From Bog-950 sp035299425 (GTDB lineage Bacteria > Bacteroidota > Bacteroidia > Chitinophagales > LD1): 5,243 nt of DNA. The notes under the pieces were generated by a model. That model searched no databases. It was not told the DNA's origin and saw only the letters and a program-made list of their open reading frames with translations. How positions within the stretch are numbered: position 1 is the first letter of the stretch; each line of letters begins with the position of its first letter. The translations under genes and the position numbers were made by a program. The DNA lies in assembly GCA_035299425.1 (NCBI GenBank), contig DATGWP010000023.1:1-5243 (forward strand), given 5' to 3'. Shown one piece after another: positions 1 through 3,840 of this stretch.

Positions 1-439
1 GTATTGCCGCTTTACTATTGAGGATTTTACCGGCACCTACAACTTCTCGCTATTTGGTAAAGACTACATGCAGTTTAAAACCTATGTAGAAACACCAAAC
101 GCCATGCTGCACATCTCCGGTCGCTACGCACAGCGCTGGAACAACGAGAACGAGTTTGAGTTTAAAATAAGCAAGATAGACCTGCTATCTGATGTGCGGA
201 CCAAGCTCACCAAATCGCTAACGCTGGAACTATCGAGCTTAGAAGTAACCGATAAACTGATAGAGGAGCTGGATACAACCCTCTCCAAATTTCCCGGTAA
301 AACCAAGCTGCGCTTTAAGTTTATCGATGCCGAAGAAAACATAGCCGTAGGCGTAAACGCCACCCAGCGCTCAATAGAACTTAACAACGACCTGCTGAAA
401 GAATTAGACCAACTAAGGATCGGGTATAATTTGAATTAA
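1..439 (+). CDS. dnaE: DNA polymerase III subunit alpha, C-terminal end (5'-truncated by the window)
   Basis: This is the last 145 codons of the replicative DNA polymerase catalytic subunit; the reading frame is open to the left edge, so the Met at base 68 is internal and not the start. The visible part begins in the OB-fold (motif 'FTIEDFTGTYNFSLFGKDY', visible residues about 4-22), followed by the strand-rich stretch 'MLHISGRYAQRW' and 'EFEFKISKIDLL'. The remainder (about residues 60-145) matches the C-terminal domain found in Bacteroidota DnaE, with an 'LTKSLTLELS' segment and a final 'IELNNDLLKEL' helix. By family knowledge this region binds single-stranded DNA and holcomplex partners (clamp and tau contacts); the polymerase active site and PHP domain lie upstream, outside the window. 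The gene ends with TAA at 437-439, and the next gene starts 25 bases later on the same strand. Identification is by recognition of family pattern, not by alignment. Confidence 0.85.
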   Translation, partial: YCRFTIEDFTGTYNFSLFGKDYMQFKTYVETPNAMLHISGRYAQRWNNENEFEFKISKIDLLSDVRTKLTKSLTLELSSLEVTDKLIEELDTTLSKFPGKTKLRFKFIDAEENIAVGVNATQRSIELNNDLLKELDQLRIGYNLN

Positions 440-464
440 CATTTTTATAATACGCTACCCACCC

Positions 465-1358
465 ATGAGAAGAATTATAAGTGTAGTTATCCTGCTTTTA
501 CTATACAGCCATCTTGCATGGGCACAAACAGATAGCACTGTTTACCGCGTTGCGCTAAAAACCGGCAAAACACTCTACGGCCAAATAGTAGCCAAAGAAG
601 AAGGCGAGTACATAACATTGCAAAAAGATGACGGCGGCACACAGTTTTTGCAATGGCATGAAATTGAAAAATACGAGACCACCAAATATTCGCTTAATAG
701 TAAAGAGCTTAAGGAGATTGCCGCAAAAGAAGCAATTGCCAAAAAATATGCGAACTGGAACCGCGGCTTTTTAATTGTAAAGTCTGATACATTTTTTTGT
801 TGGATAGAACCCAAACCAGATTACAGCGCTATAGGTATGGGTATGGAACGAACCATTACCACCGCAAGCATTAAGGGGACTGAGAAAAATTGGGAGCCGG
901 AGGAATACCGCAAATTAGTTATTACCGAAAAGGATACCGTAGAATACATTTGCTACACTCCTAAAAATGGCAAATTGAATATTTTCAAAATAGTAAATGA
1001 CGGAGCCTGCAAATTGTTACAGGACCGTTACGAAAATGATAAGGAACAGAATAATTCTTCCGCACCCATATTCATTCCCAATAGTGCACCCGGTGGAACT
1101 ATGATAGGTGGCGGGCCAGGCTTAGCAATAGTGTTACCCAAAACCTCCGATCGTTATTACATACTTTATAAGGGTGTATGGACCAAAACAAAAACAGATA
1201 GTGGCCCCGGTATCGATGATTATTTTAGAAAAAAGAGCAAAGAAATTTTCACCGAATGCCCGCAATTAGTCAAGCAATTAGAAGATAAAACCTTTTGGTC
1301 AGATGATATCCGGGAAATTGTAAAGGAGTTTAACAGCTGCATATCTACCGTTAGATAA
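465..1358 (+). CDS. Secreted protein of unknown function, Bacteroidota-type
   Basis: The 297-residue product begins with a clear Sec signal peptide: MRR, a hydrophobic run at residues 4-14, and a likely signal peptidase I site after A-W-A at residue 20. No lipobox cysteine is present, so a soluble periplasmic or secreted protein is expected. Residues 27-71 form a small beta-rich unit of the type 'V-L-K-x-G-K-x-L-Y-G-x-I ... I-T-L-Q ... W-H-E-I-E', common in Bacteroidota secreted proteins. The middle (about 100-190) has 'GFLIVKSDTFFCW' and 'FKIVNDGACKLL', and residues 205-222 are a Gly/Pro-rich loop. The C-terminal helix pair (about 254-292) has the pattern 'F-x-E-C-P-x-L-V-x-Q-L ... D-I-R-E-I-V-K-E-F-N-S-C', which I recall from uncharacterised secreted proteins of this phylum. 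Cysteines are at 112, 163, 182, 265 and 292; C265 and C292 could pair, which is inference. No catalytic motif is visible. The start is set by the signal peptide. No Shine-Dalgarno is seen, as is usual in this phylum. The gene ends 2 bases before the HEAT-like gene. Confidence 0.85.
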   Translation: MRRIISVVILLLLYSHLAWAQTDSTVYRVALKTGKTLYGQIVAKEEGEYITLQKDDGGTQFLQWHEIEKYETTKYSLNSKELKEIAAKEAIAKKYANWNRGFLIVKSDTFFCWIEPKPDYSAIGMGMERTITTASIKGTEKNWEPEEYRKLVITEKDTVEYICYTPKNGKLNIFKIVNDGACKLLQDRYENDKEQNNSSAPIFIPNSAPGGTMIGGGPGLAIVLPKTSDRYYILYKGVWTKTKTDSGPGIDDYFRKKSKEIFTECPQLVKQLEDKTFWSDDIREIVKEFNSCISTVR

Positions 1359-1360
1359 AT

Positions 1361-1804
1361 ATGGACGAAGAACAACGACCTACAGCAGACCACAAAATAA
1401 TTGAACAGATACGCGAAGCCATGCGCTCGGCAGATGCATATGAGGTAGATGATGCTATCGACCTGCTTTATATGTCCGATAGAATCGACCCATTTATTGA
1501 TGTGATAAACGATTTACTATTGTTTCCCCATCATCATCGCCACCAGGAAATCACAAGATTGATTCAGCAGGCGCAGTCACCCTTAAGCATTGAGTTTATC
1601 AGAAAAGCATTATTGACCAATTTCGATTACCTGCAATACACAGGCTCTGATGATGGCCCCATTGCCAAATGGTTCAGCCACGCCCTGTTTGATATAGGAA
1701 CAGAAGAAGCCATCAATGTAATCAGAGAGTTTGCACAATCGCCGAACGCAGAAATCCGTTTTGAAATGAATTACCGGCTTGAGAAACTCAATGAAGAAAT
1801 CTAA
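1361..1804 (+). CDS. Small HEAT-repeat-like protein, possibly an immunity-type or adaptor protein
   Basis: This 147-residue, all-helical, acidic cytoplasmic protein has no signal peptide or membrane segment. Helix pairs typical of HEAT/armadillo repeats are visible: residues 12-36, 41-54, 61-86 (with 'HHHRHQEITRLIQ' and 'SPLSIEFIRKAL') and, most clearly, 100-141, where 'IAKWFSHALFDIGTEEAINV' is followed by 'IREFAQSPNAEIRFEMNYRL'. The D-I-G-T-E-E-A turn is the classic HEAT signature. A His cluster lies at residues 57-61, and the 'FDYLQY' segment at 88-93 is shared, as I recall, with a widespread family of small stand-alone HEAT proteins. Such proteins bind other proteins; some are encoded beside toxins, but no toxin gene is visible here. 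The ATG follows the preceding stop codon by only 2 bases and lacks an independent ribosome site, so translational coupling with the secreted-protein gene is likely. That pairing of a secreted and a cytosolic protein is the only functional hint. A possible small ORF overlaps its last 14 bases. Confidence 0.8.
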   Translation: MDEEQRPTADHKIIEQIREAMRSADAYEVDDAIDLLYMSDRIDPFIDVINDLLLFPHHHRHQEITRLIQQAQSPLSIEFIRKALLTNFDYLQYTGSDDGPIAKWFSHALFDIGTEEAINVIREFAQSPNAEIRFEMNYRLEKLNEEI

Positions 1805-1889
1805 AATCCATGGTGAGTACTTTGAGTTATTTGTTGTTCCAGGTATAGCAAAGCCCAACTTTGAACTATTAATAATCAGGAGTATTTAA
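1791..1889 (+). CDS. Possible 32-residue small ORF overlapping the end of the HEAT-like gene
   Basis: An ATG inside the last codons of the HEAT-like gene opens a frame of 32 codons ending at TAA 1887-1889. The peptide starts MKKSKIHGEYFELF and continues with 'VVPGIAKPNFELL', a composition that looks more protein-like than random frames nearby. The 14-base overlap with the upstream stop is a common arrangement for coupled genes. It has no signal peptide, and I recognise no family. Its stop lies inside the small hairpin at 1879-1893. It could be a real small protein, the 5' stub of a longer gene that decayed into the following non-coding stretch, or chance. The length is too short to decide from one sequence. 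Confidence 0.22.
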   Translation: MKKSKIHGEYFELFVVPGIAKPNFELLIIRSI

Positions 1890-1893
1890 CTCC
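1879..1893 (+). other. Small hairpin (GGAGT/ACTCC)
   Basis: A perfect 5-base stem GGAGT (1879-1883) and ACTCC (1889-1893) encloses the loop ATTTA. It overlaps the stop codon of the possible 32-codon ORF and lies 75 bases after the HEAT-like gene. No T-run follows, so it is not a convincing terminator by itself. It may act with the stronger hairpin 6 bases downstream to end or stabilise the plus-strand transcript, which is inference. Confidence 0.3.
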
Positions 1894-1899
1894 GGCACA

Positions 1900-1918
1900 A
1901 TGAACATTACCTGTTCAT
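1900..1918 (+). other. 7-base inverted repeat ATGAACA-TTACC-TGTTCAT
   Basis: The arms ATGAACA (1900-1906) and TGTTCAT (1912-1918) are perfect reverse complements around the 5-base loop TTACC. The stem could fold in RNA as a transcript end structure after the HEAT-like gene, or serve in DNA as a dyad-symmetric protein site. It lacks a following T-run. There is no gene start close enough on either strand to support an operator call, so a 3'-end structure is the simpler reading. Confidence 0.35.
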
Positions 1919-1951
1919 CTACTGTAAATAACCATAATAACTAAATACAGG

Positions 1952-2053
1952 CTATGCCTCTTCTTTGGCGTACCTTTGCATTACATGTAGTGCCCACACA
2001 TTAGCCCGCACTTTATATGTATAGCGCTCCTTATTTGGGGTAAAATACGAATT
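1952..2053 (-). pseudogene. Possible C-terminal remnant of an unidentified gene
   Basis: On the minus strand 33 codons are open from 2053 to a TAG at 1952-1954. The translation is strikingly protein-like, with 'ERYTYKVRANVWALH' followed by 'VMQRYAKEEA' at the end. It is closed upstream by TGA at 2054-2056, and no ATG lies near its beginning; the only Met is 9 codons from the end. In a neighbouring frame just upstream, 'GYPTPYFLKFVFYPK' runs into the same place, so a one-base frameshift near 2031-2038 could join the two. This would fit a decayed gene or a fragment left by rearrangement. I do not recognise the family, and chance cannot be excluded at this length. The TACCTTTG box on the opposite strand overlaps the same bases and offers a competing explanation. 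Confidence 0.25.
1971..1978 (+). promoter_or_regulatory. TAnnTTTG (-7) promoter-like box
   Basis: TACCTTTG, followed by CA, matches exactly the Bacteroidota primary sigma factor -7 consensus TAnnTTTG. No TTTG or TTG lies at the expected -33 spacing (about 17-23 bases upstream). Transcription from here would run rightwards into the 3' end of the kinase gene on the antisense strand, with no coding gene to serve. It might make a short antisense or small RNA, or it may be coincidence, since the same bases read as codons on the other strand. Confidence 0.25.
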
Positions 2054-2132
2054 TCAAAAAGTATGGGGTGGGATAGCCACTTTAAAATACAAAGTATTCA
2101 AAAACAATAATATAGCAAGCACAGGGGGTAGC

Positions 2133-2148
2133 CATTTTTCAAAAAATG
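2133..2148 (-). terminator. Weak A/T-rich hairpin after the kinase gene
   Basis: CATTTTT (2133-2139) and AAAAATG (2142-2148) form a perfect 7-base inverted repeat with a minimal CA spacer, 12 bases beyond the kinase stop codon. Short outer GGT/ACC pairing is also possible. The stem is almost all A/T and would be weak, and the T-run lies within the stem and not after it. It is the only terminator-like structure near this gene end, so the call is tentative. Confidence 0.25.
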
Positions 2149-2160
2149 AACCGTTTTATG

Positions 2161-3678
2161 CTATCCTTTAGGCAATGTAATTCTAAACGTAGTACCCTTG
2201 CCGATTTCGGAGTGGCTAACGATGATTTTGCCTTTGTGGTATTCTTCTACTATGCGCTTGGTAAGCGATAGGCCCAAGCCCCAGCCACGGCGCTTGGTGC
2301 TATAGCCCGGCTCGAAGATGGTTTCAAACTTGTTTTTAGGTATGCCTTTGCCGCTATCGGTTATCTCTATTATTACATAGCGGGCATCGTCGCTGGCTTT
2401 TACATCTATGCGCCCTTCGCCGTCCATAGCATCCAGTGCGTTCTTCAGCAGGTTCTCCAGCACCCAGTCAAACAGTTGGTTATTGATATTAAACTCAAGG
2501 TCGGCCGGGGCCTGCAGGTTCATGATTACGCGCTGGCTGCTGCGGTGCTGCATGTAGCTTACATTGCGCGCCAGTGTTTCTTTCACGTTTTGCGGTATAA
2601 GCTGCGGCACTGAGCCTATCTTGCTGAAACGCTCTGCCACCAGGCTTAAGCGGTTTACATCATGCTCCAGCTCGGTCAGTATCTTTTCGTTGCCCTTCAT
2701 GCCCTCCAGCTCGCGCAGGTATTCTATCCACCCCTCCAGCGATGATATGGGCGTACCCAACTGGTGGGCCGTTTCTTTAGCCATACCTACCCATACCAGG
2801 TTCTGCTCGGCACGGCGCGCAGTGCTAAAGGCGAAATAAGCTATCAGCAAAAAGGCCGCAAATATGCCCAGCTGCACGTAAGGAAAAATACGCAACTGCT
2901 TAAGTGTATCCGAGTCGTCGTAGTATATGTAGCGGGTAACACCACCACCCAAATCGGCTACAATAGGGTCGTGCGTGGCCTGCATATCTTTTATAGTCTT
3001 AAGCACTTTATCAGGGTCAAGCATCTTTACCGAATCGATGTTGCCGTAGTTTAGCACGTTCATTTTGTCGTCGGTCATAATAACCGGTGTGCTGGCCGAG
3101 TTAAGCACCACTTCGGATATAAAGGTCTCTACCAAATCGTTCAGCGTGCGCTTAAGCTTGGTAAACAGGTTGCTGTCTTTATAGTAGATGTAGTTTTTGC
3201 TTACCTTATAATCTACCACTATGGGAGGGTACATTGAGAACTCCGCACGGATAGCATTAGGCAATTGCGCAAACATAACTACACCCTTTGGGATATCTAT
3301 ATTACGGGCATATTGTATGTTGCCGTTTTCATCGCACAGTATGGCAGGTATATCGTTGTTACTGGTAATTATCTCGTTAAAAAAGGTAATTAAATCGTTT
3401 CTGCTATCTTCTATCGATAGCAGAAAGGCGGTTGACTGCGCATATACATTTACCTTCCTTCTCTCCTCTTCAGCCAGTTTGGTAAATAGTTCCTGTGTGT
3501 AGCGCACCAACTTAGCCTTGCGGCCTATGGCTTCGGCCCACAGCCTGGCTTTATACTTTTCCTCCTGGGCTATTTTGTTGGCCAGGCGGTTGGTATAGGT
3601 AAGGGTAGCCAAACCTATAAGCGTGCCAAGCAGCAGCAGTATTAGTTTGAGGTTAGACTTACGTGCGTATACATCCAT
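2161..3678 (-). CDS. Membrane sensor histidine kinase with duplicated PAS-like extracytoplasmic region
   Basis: This 505-residue protein is a complete two-component sensor kinase that should autophosphorylate on a histidine and pass the phosphate to a response regulator. It has a short cytoplasmic start, a first membrane helix (about 10-29), a periplasmic region (about 30-265) and a second membrane helix (about 266-286). No HAMP domain separates this helix from the dimerisation/phosphoacceptor helices. The H-box is 'AKETAHQLGTP' with H305. The ATPase domain shows the N-box (E408, N409, N413, D416), the G1 box 'DSGKGIP' (441-447), F-box residues F450 and F455, and the G2 box 'GWGLGL' (465-470). 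The periplasmic part contains two similar units, about 93-176 and 179-263, each with a D-L-x5-[IV] helix, an 'I/VxxDx' PAS-like strand pair and a final 'YIYY-x-D-S' motif. In the H-box, Q306 stands where most HisKA kinases have Glu/Asp. No response regulator gene is adjacent, so it is an orphan here. The start fits the first membrane helix, and a TAACTTTG box lies 8 bases upstream. Confidence 0.93.
   Translation of the reverse strand: MDVYARKSNLKLILLLLGTLIGLATLTYTNRLANKIAQEEKYKARLWAEAIGRKAKLVRYTQELFTKLAEEERRKVNVYAQSTAFLLSIEDSRNDLITFFNEIITSNNDIPAILCDENGNIQYARNIDIPKGVVMFAQLPNAIRAEFSMYPPIVVDYKVSKNYIYYKDSNLFTKLKRTLNDLVETFISEVVLNSASTPVIMTDDKMNVLNYGNIDSVKMLDPDKVLKTIKDMQATHDPIVADLGGGVTRYIYYDDSDTLKQLRIFPYVQLGIFAAFLLIAYFAFSTARRAEQNLVWVGMAKETAHQLGTPISSLEGWIEYLRELEGMKGNEKILTELEHDVNRLSLVAERFSKIGSVPQLIPQNVKETLARNVSYMQHRSSQRVIMNLQAPADLEFNINNQLFDWVLENLLKNALDAMDGEGRIDVKASDDARYVIIEITDSGKGIPKNKFETIFEPGYSTKRRGWGLGLSLTKRIVEEYHKGKIIVSHSEIGKGTTFRITLPKG
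2890..3402 (-). repeat. Tandem duplication within the kinase sensor region
   Basis: Residues about 93-176 and 179-263 of the kinase align by eye without large gaps. 'DLITFFNEIITSNNDIPAIL' matches 'DLVETFISEVVLNSASTPVI', then 'CDENGNIQYARNID' matches 'TDDKMNVLNYGNID'. Later 'PPIVVDY' matches 'DPIVADL', and 'YIYYKDSNLFTKLK' matches 'YIYYDDSDTLKQLR'. Each unit is about 84 residues and has the look of a periplasmic PAS-like sensor fold. The copies have diverged at protein level, so the duplication is old and not a recent DNA repeat. Confidence 0.65.
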
Positions 3679-3686
3679 GAGCTTAT

Positions 3687-3694
3687 CAAAGTTA
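3687..3694 (-). promoter_or_regulatory. TAnnTTTG (-7) promoter-like box for the kinase gene
   Basis: The minus strand reads TAACTTTG, an exact match to the Bacteroidota TAnnTTTG element, ending 8 bases before the kinase ATG. If used, the transcript would begin only a few bases before the start codon, giving an almost leaderless message. No clear -33 TTTG is found at the usual distance; the upstream stretch is A/T-rich instead. The position just after the hairpin cluster supports independent transcription of the kinase from the AsmA-like gene. Confidence 0.4.
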
Positions 3695-3744
3695 TTCTAT
3701 TTTATAAAACGTGCCTTATTCTGTTGCATTGCCCAACACACCCC

Positions 3745-3763
3745 GTCCCGTCTTCGACGAGAC
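3745..3763 (-). other. Spacer hairpin 3: 8-base stem with GAA loop
   Basis: On the minus strand, GTCTCGTC and GACGGGAC pair over 8 bases around a GAA loop. Seven pairs are Watson-Crick and one is a G-U wobble. On the plus strand the same position would be a C-A mismatch, so the structure favours RNA made in the direction of the flanking genes. It sits 1 base from the next hairpin and is flanked by two copies of ACACCCC (plus strand 3738-3744 and 3762-3768). Confidence 0.5.
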
Positions 3764-3764
3764 A

Positions 3765-3780
3765 CCCCTCTCAAGAGGGG
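3765..3780 (-). other. Spacer hairpin 2: CCCCTC/GAGGGG
   Basis: A perfect G/C-rich stem, CCCCTC and GAGGGG, encloses a 4-base loop (TCAA on the plus strand, TTGA on the minus strand). The inner T and A could also pair. It is strong enough to fold in a transcript leaving the AsmA-like gene, but no T-run follows on the minus strand. I recall similar GAGAGGGGTGTC strings in intergenic spaces of Sphingobacteriia genomes, which suggests a dispersed element; that memory is not verified here. Confidence 0.5.
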
Positions 3781-3800
3781 ATAATACAAGCAGCCACCCT

Positions 3801-3818
3801 AAATCCCTAAAGGGATTT
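3801..3818 (-). terminator. Spacer hairpin 1: AAATCCCT/AGGGATTT, candidate terminator of the AsmA-like gene
   Basis: AAATCCCT (3801-3808) and AGGGATTT (3811-3818) are perfect 8-base arms with an AA spacer (TT on the minus strand), 22 bases past the AsmA-like stop codon. Realistically two inner pairs open to make a larger loop. The minus-strand T-run after the stem is short (TTT, inside the arm), while on the plus strand the arm runs into TTTT. It could end minus-strand transcription or belong to a repeated intergenic element with the two neighbouring hairpins. A direct repeat CCCTAAA is seen at 3797-3803 and 3805-3811. Confidence 0.4.
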
Positions 3819-3840
3819 TAACAGCCAAATACAAACCCAT

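Larger units (their letters stand above)
1805..2160. other. Convergent intergenic region of 356 bases
   Basis: This A/T-rich stretch separates the plus-strand HEAT-like gene from the minus-strand kinase gene, which converge on it. It holds the tail of a possible small ORF (to 1889), two small hairpins (1879-1893 and 1900-1918), an exact TACCTTTG promoter-like box (1971-1978), a possible minus-strand coding remnant (1952-2053), and an A/T-rich inverted repeat next to the kinase stop (2133-2148). Two imperfect copies of a TGGCTAyCCC motif on the minus strand lie at about 2071-2079 and 2125-2133. No strong G/C-rich stem followed by a T-run is present, so no classical intrinsic terminator can be named. 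No tRNA or other recognisable RNA gene is seen. Confidence 0.7.

Noticed and set aside
68..70. ATG as the start of a stand-alone 123-residue gene
   Set aside because: The frame continues upstream to base 2 with OB-fold sequence typical of DnaE, so this Met is internal.
425..433. TATAATTTG as a TAnnTTTG promoter for the secreted-protein gene
   Set aside because: The spacing is off by one base from the consensus, there is no -33 TTTG, and it lies within the last dnaE codons. It may contribute but cannot be supported.
575..814. Minus-strand 79-residue ORF inside the secreted-protein gene, and a similar one at 1610-1858
   Set aside because: The first lies entirely within a better-supported plus-strand gene with a signal peptide; the second is mostly antisense to the HEAT-like gene. 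Neither shows recognisable protein features.
1979..1992. Near-palindrome around TACATGTA as an operator
   Set aside because: It is short, contains a mismatch pair outside the 8-base core, and lies near no gene start, so chance is likely in A/T-rich DNA.
2564..3502. Plus-strand ORFs opposite the kinase gene (2564-2839, 2764-3054, 3221-3502)
   Set aside because: They lie wholly antisense to a well-supported kinase with all motifs intact; their translations are Ser/Arg/Cys-rich and resemble no family.
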